Below are positions 1 to 10,396 of a stretch of DNA of 64,000 nucleotides, in pieces. The notes beneath the pieces are model-generated. The model did no database searches and was not told the DNA's origin. It saw only the letters and a program-made list of their open reading frames with translations. The stretch is from NCBI RefSeq assembly GCF_933775445.1, contig NC_065876.1:27652001-27716000 (forward strand). The letters are read 5' to 3'. The stretch's first letter is position 1, and every line of letters begins with the position of its first letter. A program made the position numbers and the translations under genes. This stretch comes from Argentina anserina (lineage: Eukaryota > Streptophyta > Magnoliopsida > Rosales > Rosaceae).

Positions 1-599
1 AACAAAGATGGCATAGATTTTTTCATAACACTAAAAGATGGATGCCTTAAGCGACGATGCTATAACCAAATTTCACTTAACTTGTCAGAAATGGAGATGA
101 AAGCGGTTCGAGACTGTGCCCCTGGTTTCTCCCCCGCATATGTCTGATCCAGATGAAACAACCGGCCCCTCAGATACCCCCGACCAATTAACTCTCCGGT
201 GAGAAGATCCTGAAATATCACATACATAGGAAAAAATGTCACAGAGCACTTAGCGTCAGCGTTTAATTGGGGAACATATATCAAATGATGAGATAAAGCA
301 GGTACATAGAGCACATTGTGAAGCTCTATGGTGGGAGTAATACGAACTGACCATTTTCCTAATACGGGAAATGCCTCACCATTAGCATTAGTAACATATG
401 GTACTGGTGGAGGAGATAATACGGAAAAATAAGATTTGTCATAAGTAATATGATCAGACGCACCCGAATCAATAATGCATGTATTAAAACCAACAAAGTT
501 AGAGATATTTAAAGCCATACCAATTTTGACAGATACTTCAAATTTCGGAACTTCAGTTGCGCTTTTAGAACTCGTTGAGAAGGAATTCAAAAAGATCAG
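1..599 (-). pseudogene. Ty1/copia pol fragment (protease to GAG-pre-integrase), decayed
   Basis: Read on the minus strand, an open frame from 590 down to 60 carries the copia aspartic protease signature (IIDSGASDHIT) and then the typical protease-to-integrase linker (HNVLYVPALSHHLI). Just past an in-frame TAG at 60-62 the frame continues as HRRLRHPSF, the GAG-pre-integrase motif usually written WHRRLGHPS. The stop therefore lies inside a conserved motif and shows the copy is dead. The element runs off the left edge of the window. A tRNA-Met-type primer-binding site at 1385-1397 on the same strand is probably its 5' end. Family assignment rests on motifs; the lineage within copia is not resolved. 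Confidence 0.85.
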
Positions 600-1384
600 G
601 AATTATACGGCGGAAGTACCAAAAAACTGATATAAACATGTCTTGGGTGCACGTGCACTGTTGGTGCACCTACACTGACAATCAAGAATACCAATTCTGG
701 GCCGGGTCCGGTCCGGTTCGGTTGGAATCCGGGTCGGGTCAGATACGGGTCGGGTCAGATCCGGTTCCGGTCAGATATGGGCCGGGTCAGATTCCCCGAT
801 ATGGGTCAAGGCAGAGTTAGGCCGGGCCGGTTGGGTGGATGCTGGGCTGGGCGGGTCGATGCTGTGGGTGTCGGATCCGAATCCGGAAATCGACAGCGCT
901 GATTCACCGGTGAATGCAGCGGCTTGATGCGGCGGCGCTGGTGGAAAGGAGGAGGGCTCGACGCGGCGGCTCTGGCGGTGGATAGATATGGCACCGGTGG
1001 AACGCTGGCAGCGGTGGAAACAAAAGGCGAGCTCGGGTGGATGTGACCGGCGCGAGGAAGAGCAGCCCGTGAGGAGATTGAGGCGGCGAGGAGATCGGAG
1101 CAGTCCCGCGAGGAGGAGCACGTCGGGAGGTCGGGTGAGCAGTGTCGCGAGGAGGAGCACGGCGGGGAAGGCCGGGAAGACCGCGAGGAGGAGCCAGGAC
1201 AAGGCGGAGATACCGACTGAATATGCTTGCAGCGAACCGGATTGCTGACGTCGCCGAACCGCAAGGCCTGTGGCTTGCTGACGTCGCCGACGAGCTCCAG
1301 GTAGGGTGGCAGCAAGCTTGGCTTCCTCTAGTTCACCCACCGTAAAAACAAACTGCAAAAAACGAACCCAGAAAAACAGAGCAC
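600..1384. other. GC-rich 5' internal segment of the copia-type element
   Basis: This stretch lies between the PBS and the pol fragment, where a copia element carries its leader and gag. It is much richer in G and C than the window. Positions 700-800 are a low-complexity run of GGGTCGGGTCAGAT-like units, and 1070-1200 repeats GCGAGGAGGAGC-like units. Long frames on both strands are by-products of the base composition; none shows a gag zinc knuckle or other domain. I infer a decayed leader/gag region. Confidence 0.4.
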
Positions 1385-1397
1385 AACTCTGATACCA
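1385..1397 (-). other. Primer-binding site of copia-type element
   Basis: On the minus strand this reads TGGTATCAGAG, the complement of the initiator tRNA-Met 3' end used to prime plant copia and TRIM elements. It faces the pol fragment at 1-599 in the expected orientation. The adjoining LTR would lie at positions above 1398, but its other end was not found. Confidence 0.7.
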
Positions 1398-1504
1398 AGA
1401 GGAAAAGTATTTTTCACTACAATGATTTGATCTATACATGATATCCTATATATAATAAAATGCATACACTTTAATCAACAACTTTTCCTAAATTCCTCCA
1501 AGAT

Positions 1505-1726
1505 TCACGCCAACAGTTTAGACATCCGAGGCATCTGCAAACTAGTTGAATCAGGATCAACCAGGACCAGCTGAGCTTTTTGCATGATCCGTCTTTTTGT
1601 AATTGCAGCAAATTTAGAAGCCAGAATTGTGTCCCCAAGATGCTGGAAACTGCTAATTAAGTAAAAGACATCTTCCGCTGCTCGATTGCTTTCAGTCACT
1701 TGTTTTGGGTTACCTTTGATGAACAA
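1505..1726 (-). CDS. Unrecognised 73-codon frame, possible orphan exon
   Basis: An open minus-strand frame with ordinary residue composition and no low-complexity bias. I recognise no family. It lies directly downstream, in the same orientation, of the decayed alcohol dehydrogenase at 1735-2265 but does not match that family's C-terminal part. It could be a fragment of another gene brought together by deletion, or chance. Confidence 0.2.
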   Translation of the reverse strand: MFIKGNPKQVTESNRAAEDVFYLISSFQHLGDTILASKFAAITKRRIMQKAQLVLVDPDSTSLQMPRMSKLLA

Positions 1727-1734
1727 TCATGGCA

Positions 1735-2265
1735 GATGAGAAGCCTCCATGAGTCCGGCTTCCATCTTTGGAGGTGTCGTTGACAGTGAAGATTGTACTG
1801 CTCCATGTTGAATTAGCAATACAAGCATTCTCTACAAGACCCTACTATGCATCCAACTCCCACTATATGTCCCCAAGTTTAAATTTGTTCACCTCTGAAC
1901 CCAACTCATCCACCATGTCTCCCAGCCCACTACTTGACGCCGTGAAATCAAACACAACCAAGTAAGTACAAGTAGTAGACAATTGCATATAATAGGACTC
2001 ACCCTGGAACCAAAAGATATTATAGTACTGTGAATCTCATTCCACATCAGATGATCTGTGTGGTCTACTCCACAGTACAGAACCTTGAATACCACATCTT
2101 AAGCATGCAGTCATGTGAAATTTATCACTAGCTATTCTATTACTACTAGATCACTAATCTCGATTAGGGAGAGATAGAAACCTGAGATTATTAAATGAAA
2201 AGGGAGCGAGAAAGAATCCCAGAAGTGTCTGTGGCAGCTCAACCAAATGCCTTCCTTTCCTCCAT
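1735..2265 (-). pseudogene. Cinnamyl-alcohol / mannitol dehydrogenase pseudogene (N-terminal exons)
   Basis: Minus-strand pieces follow the order of plant MDR-type cinnamyl alcohol dehydrogenases. From about 2265 down comes the N-terminal segment (KAFG, stop where W is expected, AATDTSG). About 2110-2005 carries DVVFKVLYCGVDHTDH, the catalytic-zinc Cys region, followed by a plausible GTGAGT donor. About 1960-1735 carries GSEVNKFKLGD, then GVGCIVGSCRECLYC (start of the structural-zinc cysteines), then GGFSSAMIVHQR. Disabling changes are the TGG-to-TGA stop near 2240, a CxHxD change in the zinc-binding stretch, and a 2-nt frameshift after KLGD near 1855. The coenzyme-binding half is missing. 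Comparison is with the known family pattern only. Confidence 0.75.
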
Positions 2266-2269
2266 TTCT

Positions 2270-2776
2270 TATAGAACTTAATATGAAATATGAACGAACA
2301 ATTGATCAATTTTCAACAAGACTGCTAAGCAATAAGAGAAAGAAATCAATGAATGGTGAAGCTGTAGTGTTGCTCTTTGGGGTTTTATACCCATGACTGT
2401 TGCTATGGCTGATGAACAGGTTCCGGATACTTCTAATTTCAAGTACAAGCAGGTTCATGTGCACCACTTACAAGTCGGGTCATATATCTTTGTTGGAGCT
2501 GGAGAGGTAATGGGACTATGTCAAGGGAATACTAATTTATTTTCAAGTTTGTGACCTTTCCTAGGACTACTAGGAGTATTCTGTTTGAAAACTTCTTAGA
2601 AATGGATATATGAATGGAGGCAAAAGAATTCTGTGTATTTTATAAATAATTTATTGATATCTCCACTATTATAAGTGGAAGCCCACCTCTTTTGGTGTGG
2701 ACAGCTTCATTAATTTTTTTGATGTTCCTATATCGCCCATGGCCTGTTTAGAATATACAACAATAAATAAATAAAA
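2270..2776. other. Intergenic, nothing recognised
   Basis: No coding frame, transposon end or repeat was recognised. Frames here are short and biased toward A/T codons. Confidence 0.5.
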
Positions 2777-3112
2777 ACATTTCGTCATCGGTATCCAAAC
2801 TATTAAAGCAAGGTCAACGTAGTACTCCAACTCTGAGTTGTACCAATGTAGTACCCAAACTTGTAATTCGTTATCAACGAATGGTCTGAGCCCAATTTCC
2901 GTTACAACTTTGTTATCTCGGTCACGTGTCCCGCACGTGACCACAAAAAAAATTTCAGCATCGGTACTCAAACTCTTGTGGCAAGATCAATGTAGTACCT
3001 TACCTTTGAGTTGTACCAATGTAGTACCCAAACTCGTTTTTTTCTACTAATGAGGGGTCTGAAGCCAATTTCTATCACAACTCCATCTTCTGGGTCACGT
3101 GTCATAACTTCT
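2777..3112. repeat. Two tandem units of a ~173-bp repeat
   Basis: The segment starting GTTGTACCAATGTAGTACCC at 2837 recurs at 3010, a shift of 173 bases. Around it the same order appears twice: an arm with ACTCAAAC/ACCCAAACT, an arm with GTCTGA(A)GCCAATTTC, and GGGTCACGTGTC/CGGTCACGTGTC. The copies differ by substitutions, so the duplication is not recent. Related wording (a variable being dependent on TAC..AACTA blocks) appears near 31395. Likely a transposon-derived tandem pair; class unknown. Confidence 0.65.
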
Positions 3113-3201
3113 TGTCTTTTTTCCCTTTGTTCTCATTCTCCTTCACTCTTACTCATTCCACACTGTATTTCTGAGCTCAAATTTCGAGGCAAAGCAACAC
3201 T

Positions 3202-3446
3202 ATGGGTTGTGTTTCTTCCAAACTCTTCAACCACAATGACGACTTCTCCCAGCTCGGGAGCTCCGCCTTGAGCCACAACATCGTCTCCCTCACCTCCTCC
3301 ACTTACGACCTTCTCTCCCTCCACCTACGACATTCGAGGTATGTAAAGCGGTGCGGTCGGCGGTCGAGAATCTCATAGTGAAAGTCTGCAATCGTGACGT
3401 GTCGATGGATCGGGGGTTCCAAGGAGAGGTGGATGAGGAGATATAG
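3202..3446 (+). pseudogene. Glutaredoxin-like (MGCVSSKL family) pseudogene with internal deletion
   Basis: ATG at 3202 opens a 58-codon frame beginning MGCVSSKLFNHNDD and continuing to SLTSSTYDLL, the N-terminus of a plant family with an N-myristoylation-type start and a C-terminal glutaredoxin domain (the At5g39865/At3g28850 type). From 3330, in another frame, comes TFEVCKAVRSAVENL then CNRDVSMDRGF, the characteristic middle of that glutaredoxin domain. Family members have over 150 residues between these blocks, so the centre is deleted and the join is out of frame. The second block ends at a TAG at 3444-3446. The deletion junction lies near an LR codon pair shared by both sides, which suggests microhomology. 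The locus is a relic, not a working thiol oxidoreductase. Confidence 0.75.
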
Positions 3447-3758
3447 TATTGTTCTTTGTTGTCTTTCCTTCCGCGGTCGTATGCTGGTATGTTTTGATAA
3501 ATTTCAATCTGGGATCATTAGATGGGATGTTATAAGTAACTTTCACTCATTGCAATCAACTCTTTTAAAACCATAAAATTTTAGCCAATGTCACATTCAC
3601 CGTCAATTTGACTGTTATCTGCTGACACAAAACCAGAACCTCAAAATCTTAGCAGCATTTCCAGATTGGGGTTGTAAGAAGCTGCTGCAATTTTGGATAG
3701 TAGGTTACAGAGTGTTAAAATCTGAAGGATGGGGTGAAATGAAACATTGCTCCGGCTT
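3447..3758. other. Intergenic, nothing recognised
   Basis: No gene or repeat recognised. It includes the left copy of the 5-bp target duplication (TTTGC, 3759-3763) at its right edge. Confidence 0.5.
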
Positions 3759-3763
3759 TTTGC

Positions 3764-6021
3764 TGTAATACCCCGAATTTTTGGGTTTAAATTCATATCA
3801 TTTCTTGTAAATTATTAAGCTTAGTAATTCGAGAAAATTTATCTTTTTATTCTTTCTCGTTGATGTCTTTGTGAAACGAAACTGATTTCAGAAATTTAAG
3901 TTGAAAAATGTTAAGTGTTCTGTGGCTCGAGAGTGGATTTTTATTTCGTCGCTCATCTCTGAAAATTTCCTTCACGAAAGTTTTTGAGCTCGTCGATACA
4001 AGTTCGTGGACATGAGAAACACCTTAATTGGATGTCGTATGTGAAAGTTGTTACTAACGGAAGTTTGGTTATCGATTTTGGAATGCTATAAAATGACAAT
4101 TTTTGGAAACTTTCCAAAACCAGAAATTTTTCTTCCGCAGCTTCTCTCTCCTCTCCCCCGATTTTCGCAGAAAACTTCTTCGGCCCAAAACTCAGTCGTC
4201 CCGCCGCTGTGCTCGACACCACCGGTGTCATTGGGACTGCACGGCCGAGCCGCATAGACTCGTGGTGGTGGCGACCCACCCCGTGCAGCTTTTCAGCCGC
4301 ACCCGACGAAGCACAACGACGGCTCCGTTGAGCTCGACATCGCCGGCGAGAATGGGGCACTAGGCGACCGTCGCAGGTTCTCTCTCCTCCTCCTAGACAC
4401 GAATCCATTGGCGGTGAAACTCGAATCGAGCCATTTCATCTCCGATTTTCAACCATCGATCTGAGATCTTGCGGCGGGGATTCCGGTGGTCTTTGGCCGA
4501 CTTGGGGCGAACTAAAGGTATGGTTACGATCTCCACCTTGTGATTTACAACTTTGATGTTGGAAGTTTTGTGAATTGATAAAGTTTGGGCGGAGGTGGTG
4601 GGAGGAAGTGGGGTGGCGTAGAGACGGCTTTAGGCAGTAGGATGGAACAGGTGGAAAGAGGGCTGAAATTGGTGGCCGCAGGCCAGCTCACGTGTGGTTG
4701 TTTGGGCGGCACGTGAGCACCACGCGCGGTAAGCTGAGGCGGCGAGTGAGCGCCACGCGTGGCTGCCGGTAGGGTGGCGCGTGAGCCCCACGCTAAGGCG
4801 GCCCATGAACAGTGTTTTCATGAACATTGTTTTTACTGTACCTAATAATCTTATGTTGGGTTACGGGTCGTTTTCTAAGCATTTTGTTATGATATTAGGT
4901 AACCGATGAAACGAGTTAGGGAATCGCTTTCGGCGTCGTAGAAGTTGCGCGTAGGAAATGAGGTGAGTAAATCTCACTATGACAACTCTACCCTTGGTAG
5001 TGACTCATATTTTTAATTTCTTAAAAAAAAAGTGAATTGTGACATTTATATAATATAGTGGGTTGTGTATGTGTACGTAAATGGTAAATACGATACATAT
5101 ATATGGGTTGTTTTATTATATAATGTTACGGTTTCTATTTAAATTATGAGATTGTATTGTTTTCGATTAATTGTGGCGGATGACACCGGAAGGGAGATAA
5201 CATACATTCTGGTATAATGGATTATTGGAGTAACTATATATATATATATATATATTGTTGTACAAGAGTCGTTTGGTTGTAATACAATAACATGTGTGGA
5301 TTGTTATATTGTACGTGGTTTTAACATTGAGTATTGTTAAAACGTTTTCTGGTCTTCAGATGTTGTTGGCATTAAATCGGAACCAAGTTTTGGCCGGGTG
5401 TCGGTTACGATCAGTTAGAGCTCTAGTCTATCTGCTGGTGTACTGCATGAGGGGTAACAGATGGGTTGTCTGGGTCTCATGAGTACCCATGTTTTAAAAT
5501 AATATTAGGTAACAGATGAGTTGTCCAGTATCTCATGAGTACACATATTTGTAAATAATATTGGGTAACCAGATGGGCTGTCTAGTGGCTCTTGAGTACA
5601 CATGTCTTGAAATGTTATATGTTATATTTCCTTCGTATGCGATGTATGTTATAATGTTGGTTTACTCATACAGGCTGAAAAGCTTACCGGATTTGTGTTT
5701 ACAATCTCGGTGCACCAATTCGATGGTGTATGTGATAGTTCTGCAGGTGGAGATTAACAAGTTCAGAGGGCTTACTCGGAATATTACTGAAGATTTATTT
5801 CTTCTGTTTGTGGTGAGGATTAAGTGAATATTGCATTTCCAATTGTTATAATACTTGAGGTATAAACTCGTTATGTATTATTCAAGTCGACTGAGTTGTA
5901 TTGTGAACTCAATTTTGATACATTGTTACTATAAGATGATTTTAATATATTTAGGATTGTTTTAGAGTTTTAATGACTTCAAATTTAAATTTTTATCATT
6001 TGAAATTTCAGGGCGGTGACA
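3764..6021 (+). mobile_element. Solo LTR, 2258 bp, TSD TTTGC
   Basis: The element begins TGTAATACCCCG at 3764 and ends GGGCGGTGACA at 6021. It is flanked by perfect TTTGC copies at 3759-3763 and 6022-6026. TG...CA ends and a 5-bp duplication are diagnostic of LTR-retrotransposon integration, and the absence of internal coding sequence makes this a solo LTR. It includes a GC-rich tract (4140-4800) with many CACG(T/C)G words, a (TA)n run near 5235-5255, and about three degenerate units near 5450-5610 built on GGTAACAGATGGGTTGTC and CTCATGAGTAC. Termini and several internal blocks match, in reverse orientation, the solo LTR at 11324-14446. The long LTR suggests a Ty3-type or large derivative element; lineage unproven. 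Confidence 0.88.
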
Positions 6022-6122
6022 TTTGCATTTTGGATATATATGTACCAATTTTTATTGTCAAAACCCCATATATTTTTCTTCGACTAGCTTTCTACCCTAC
6101 CTAATGACTTCTTAATCCTTAA

Positions 6123-6362
6123 TCATATCCATATGGTTGCATTGTTCACTTTTGAGTAACAATCCTCCAATTTTTGTAGGTTAAATTTTCCATCTTTGTT
6201 ACAGTTAGATCCTGCAGGGTAGATGCCCAAGTGCTTTGTCAATCGATTTAACAATAAATTTGTTAAGATCATTGAAAATCGTTCTTGTCCCATTGATGGG
6301 GATACATGATTGATAAGATTGTACAGATGACTTGACAAATGAAAAGAACACCATGAATTCAA
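6123..6362 (-). CDS. Unrecognised 79-codon frame, possible exon fragment
   Basis: This minus-strand frame has a balanced, protein-like composition (SSHLYNLINHVSPSMGQERF, then KHLGIYPAGSNCNKDGKFNL) and stays open upstream beyond its first Met. I do not recognise the family. There is no neighbouring exon I can attach to it. It may be a remnant exon or chance. Confidence 0.2.
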   Translation of the reverse strand: MNSWCSFHLSSHLYNLINHVSPSMGQERFSMILTNLLLNRLTKHLGIYPAGSNCNKDGKFNLQKLEDCYSKVNNATIWI

Positions 6363-7415
6363 TCTTGCTGTGACATTTTCAAAGTATCAATTCTCAGAAA
6401 TATTAGATTATCATCATCATATTGTAAATAACTAGCAGAATGCAATCACAGATTCTTCTTTTCATTTTCTTGTGTTTTTGAACTTAATTTTTCACTCACG
6501 AATATTATCTAGATTAGACGTTATTGACTTGGTCTCTCGATATGCAGTGACAAGCTGCTCTCACGCCCCACGAATGTTTGCTCCGGCGATGGCGACAGTG
6601 GAAGTGAACCACATAAACATGGCATCGATCGACATAGCTCATGCTACTCATGATGCTAGTGCATGTTTAGTGTTGTGCCAAAGCGGCCAACGTACAATCC
6701 CACAAACTTACAATTGAGGCAATTTTGACTAAACCCATATATAATTATGAAAAGAGAAATTACTCTATCGGCGTTCTTCTAGCTAACACTATATTTGGGA
6801 GAAACATCTAAGAGATTTTTGTCAAAAATAGCATAAATTTAAATATATTGACACGAAAAAAGTATACTCGACTACGAATCTATGTTATTTTAGTAATATT
6901 ATTGTACAATGTCTAACTCCAAGAACAAAATGTATCTGATTGGTCGTGAGTTTATATTAATTATAAACTGCAGATGTTTAATGCTATGTTGTTTGGAACT
7001 GCATCCAGTAGCCTTTCTGGTACGTTTCTATTGTCTTCGATAAGTTATATTTTCCCATTCTTAATGTAGAAGGTTTCAATTATTTACTCATTTATAGTTT
7101 CAGTAATGTGTTGGTTTGTGTATATGTGATTTCGAATACCATTAAACAAAATGTAGTTGATTTCTCATGAATCGTTATGAATTACATGCAGCCATGCAGC
7201 CCTTCTGGCAATGTAATAAAATATTCAGTCAGTTGATAATTTCTAATTTCAGGTGTACAAATCGGTTACAACTAGAATTATCTCACATTGTACGTCTAAA
7301 TTTAGCTCTCCCCCCTCCGATTTTAGTCATCTCATGTCCACAAGAATGATCCATCCATCCTTCTCTTCTAGTTTCATACTTTCATTCTGAGTCATCTCAT
7401 TTCTCCAATCAATTA
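6363..7415. other. Intergenic; upstream region of the aspartic protease gene
   Basis: No gene or transposon end recognised. The last 60 bases before the protease start are pyrimidine-rich (CTTCTCTTCTAG, TCATCTCATTTCTCC), as in many plant 5' leaders. No convincing TATA box was placed. Confidence 0.4.
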
Positions 7416-8915
7416 ATGATGAAGGGGATGAGATCAACTGGTTCAACCACATTCCTCTTCATCATTTTCTGGCTTTCTGCCATTCATCATGGACTTTATG
7501 CAAATGGCGAGCATACCATTAGGTTACCGCTAGTACACAAGTACTCTCCTCATTTCAAAGGAGGAATTGGTTTGATCAATAAAACCGATATAGATGTCAT
7601 GAAAGAGCTCCACCTCCATGACATAATTCGCCGGCAAACGATTTTCTCGAGGAACAAAAGGGATGGTCGTCAAATCCCAAGGCGAAAGGACGCAGAAACT
7701 AACTCATCATCCCTGTCATTCCCGGTGCATTCTGGTTACGATATTATGTCGGGGTTGTATATGGTCGAGGTAAAAATTGGAACACCTCCCACAAGTTTCT
7801 ATTTGATTGCAGATACAGCTAGTGACTTGAATTGGGTGGATTGCAAATATGATTGGAGGTTGACAAATGAGGCTAAACAGAAACTATTAGACGAGGCGAA
7901 GAGAAACTATCATGCCGATCAAAGGAAGGCTTTACATTTTCTCAAGAAAGGTAGGGTATTTCGTGCTGATCTATCATCGACCTTTAAACCTATTGCATGC
8001 TCCAATCCACTGTGCAAGAATGACCTTGTACAGATGCATGCTTATCCATACTGCCCAACCCCAACGTCGCCATGCAGATACAACTACACTTATATGGGAG
8101 GAAATAGGGCAGAAGGTTTCTTTGGGTATGACACTATTACAGTACCCGTCGCAAATGGTGGCGAAACAAATCATTTACCTAATATGCTGATTGGCTGCTC
8201 AGAGGTAACATATCAACTAGGCGAAGGTGATGGCATTTTGGGTTTAGGCTTCGGTGACTACTCATTCCCCGAGTCACTAGTTACTACTAAAGTTGCCGGC
8301 AAGTTCTCTTATTGCCTAATGAATCATATGAGCAACTCGAGTGTGGCAAGCTACCTTACGATTGGTCCCAATAACCAAGCTGTTACAAGCCCTATGAGGT
8401 ACACAGAATTGGTTATGAAGGACGCCAGGGGCCTCAAGACTGGTAACTATGGCGCAAAACTATCAGGCATCTCAATCGGTGGTACATTATTGAAGATACC
8501 AAGTCGAGTATGGGATGAAATGACGAGTCTTGGTGGTATAATATTTGATTCAGGCTCGACCAACACATGGCTAGCCCCACCAATTTACAGAGCTGTCATG
8601 GACGAACTGATAAAATCCTTGTCAAAATATCAGAAAATCAAGATAGATGCCGTCCCATTTGATTTCTGTTTCGTTGATAAAGGATATGACGAGTCTTTGG
8701 TGCCAAGACTTGCATTTCATTTTGCAGGTAATGTTATATTTGAGCCACCCGTAAGAAACTATGTTTTGGATGTGAGAGACAAGGTCAAGTGTCTAGGGTT
8801 TGTTCCAGCTTTCGATGGCCAGTCTATGATTGGCAACCAAATGCAGCAAAACCATCTCTGGGAATTCGATGTTTTAGGTGGTAAACTGGGTTTTGCTCCT
8901 TCCATTTGCATCTAG
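7416..8915 (+). CDS. A1-family aspartic protease, NANA-like, with DTAS in place of DTGS
   Basis: A single intronless frame of 499 residues, usual for plant nepenthesin/NANA-type pepsins. Residues 11-30 are hydrophobic (signal-type). The catalytic core starts near residue 114 (LYMVEVKIGTPP). The first catalytic motif is D133-T-A-S where family members have DTGS; the second, FDSGST at D378, is normal. A charged insertion (about 144-178, rich in K, R, E, A) separates the first motif from GRVFRADLSSTF. The flap segment reads YTYMGGNRAEGFFGYDT where YGDGS is usual. Cysteines (143, 195, 200, 213, 220, 261, 300) and the closing IGNQMQQNHLWEFD and FAPSICI stretches match the family. Comparison with the NANA subgroup is from memory. 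The frame is undamaged, so the gene is probably expressed, but Gly-to-Ala beside the catalytic Asp may change activity. Confidence 0.93.
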   Translation: MMKGMRSTGSTTFLFIIFWLSAIHHGLYANGEHTIRLPLVHKYSPHFKGGIGLINKTDIDVMKELHLHDIIRRQTIFSRNKRDGRQIPRRKDAETNSSSLSFPVHSGYDIMSGLYMVEVKIGTPPTSFYLIADTASDLNWVDCKYDWRLTNEAKQKLLDEAKRNYHADQRKALHFLKKGRVFRADLSSTFKPIACSNPLCKNDLVQMHAYPYCPTPTSPCRYNYTYMGGNRAEGFFGYDTITVPVANGGETNHLPNMLIGCSEVTYQLGEGDGILGLGFGDYSFPESLVTTKVAGKFSYCLMNHMSNSSVASYLTIGPNNQAVTSPMRYTELVMKDARGLKTGNYGAKLSGISIGGTLLKIPSRVWDEMTSLGGIIFDSGSTNTWLAPPIYRAVMDELIKSLSKYQKIKIDAVPFDFCFVDKGYDESLVPRLAFHFAGNVIFEPPVRNYVLDVRDKVKCLGFVPAFDGQSMIGNQMQQNHLWEFDVLGGKLGFAPSICI

Positions 8916-9227
8916 AAATTCAGTGCTGTTTTGAACAGCCCGACTTGAACTTGTAATTTCTACTTATTCTTGAGTTTTTCATGAGCAAGCAAGCTACTGT
9001 TCTAGCTTTGCAATTGGGGATTTGGGGGTAGTGTGGTTCTGTGTTTTCTTAATGTGATCACCCTAATATTTTCTTGTTGTATCAATCAGTAATCTTTATC
9101 AAGAAATAAAATCAAGCCAAAATAATTGTACAACGTTTCTTGGTCTAGCCTATTCAGGCCTGATTAGATTTATGTACTTGCTGATTTGATTAGGTTCTCA
9201 ACCAAAGAAGGCAGTTATCTAACACGT
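8916..9227. other. 3' flank of the protease gene
   Basis: After the stop the sequence is AT-rich, with AAGAAATAAAATC near 9100 as a candidate polyadenylation region. No further gene seen. Confidence 0.45.
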
Positions 9228-9883
9228 TGTGTTGCCAAAATGCAGTGTTGTCATATAATTTTCCAAAATGTCAAATATAGTTAGTGCCTTTACAGGCTAA
9301 TCAGAATTGGATTTGGTTCATTGTTAAGGCTCAAAGTCCAGTAGAGCCGAAAAGGTTAGTCAATCTAATCTTGGGCTTATAATAGGTTTGCAAACTCCCA
9401 CTCTAACCTCTTCCTGAAATTTAATCCCCCATTTCTCAAACTTCTTCCTTCAGAAAGAAATCTCTTTCCCGACTTCCACTCTCCCCAAATTTCTTCCTAT
9501 GCGGCCAAGCTTACTTATAAGCACTAGATGTACTAATCCATCATATTCACATTTTTATGTTCCAGTATTATTGTTATCGGTTTATACAAAATCTGATAGT
9601 TTACGTGAGATTTAGTGTTTCAAAACACAGATTAGAATGCAAGACAATCGGACAAATTATATCAACCAAGTAAAGTATACCTATAATACTCCTGCAATCT
9701 GAATATGTGATGTGAACATGTGAGTGAATCTAGATTATCGAGACAGGGTACCAATCTTTACCAATTATCACGAGATGAATTTTCACAAAAATAGACCGAC
9801 TAACTTCAGTGTAAAACACCCGAGTATTTTTCAAAAAATAAGTGATTTAAATGTCGATTATGTGAAATTTGAGAGATTAATTC
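9228..9883. repeat. Segmental duplication, copy A (downstream flank of a lost PGAM gene)
   Basis: From GTGTTGCCAAAATG onward this matches 19316-19762 along its length, including AAATTTAATCCCCC, CTTCCTATGCGGCC and CACTAGATGTACTAATCC. Copy A holds about 170 extra bases after the first 20. In the second copy this sequence lies just downstream of the phosphoglycerate mutase gene, so copy A marks where a duplicate gene once ended. It stops at the edge of a copia LTR at 9884. Confidence 0.8.
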
Positions 9884-10396
9884 TGTAGAAATTGATAGCA
9901 AGAACACGAAAGATGGAGAGAAATTTCTCTTTGATTGATATTCTTGATAATTACAATTGAGAGAGTGTGAGTATATATTTCACAATGTATTGTTGAAACA
10001 AGTACAAACAATATCTTAAAACTAAATTGAAGGGGCAAGAGGTGCCAAGATTAAGGCAAAGCCAGAAAGTAGCCAAGTTGAAGAAAATGAGTTGTTTCAT
10101 CCAACAGCTAGCTTATTAGCTACTTAACCAAAATGAACAACTTAGCCAAACTGAACTAATCCATGAACCTAGTTTCTTCAACACTCCCCTCGAGCAAGTT
10201 CCAGAAAATTGATGGAACCAAGCTTGGACAAGATATGCAGAAAGGAAGCAGTTGGTAAAGCTTTGGTGAAAATATCGGCCAACTGATCTTGACTTCGAGT
10301 GTAGACAGTGTAAAATACCAAGGGCTTTGGAGCAAGATTTATATGAGGAAGTATTTGCATTCTAGTTCTTTCCTGCATAATTCTTATAAAAAGCAT
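9884..10396 (-). mobile_element. Copia 3' end: RNase H tail, polypurine tract and LTR
   Basis: On the minus strand, 10340 to about 10190 encodes SQDQLADIFTKALP, the C-terminal copia RNase H landmark. It is followed by the purine tract GAGGGGAG and then TGTTGAAGAAAC at 10183, where an LTR starts. That LTR ends with a CA-type terminus at 9884 (TGTAGAAATTG on the plus strand), giving about 300 bp. The rest of the element is missing; the piece abuts LINE sequence near 10400. Confidence 0.78.

Noticed and set aside
771..1439. Long overlapping frames on both strands
   Set aside because: They follow GC-rich low-complexity repeats, code for Arg/Ser/Pro-biased chains and show no domain.
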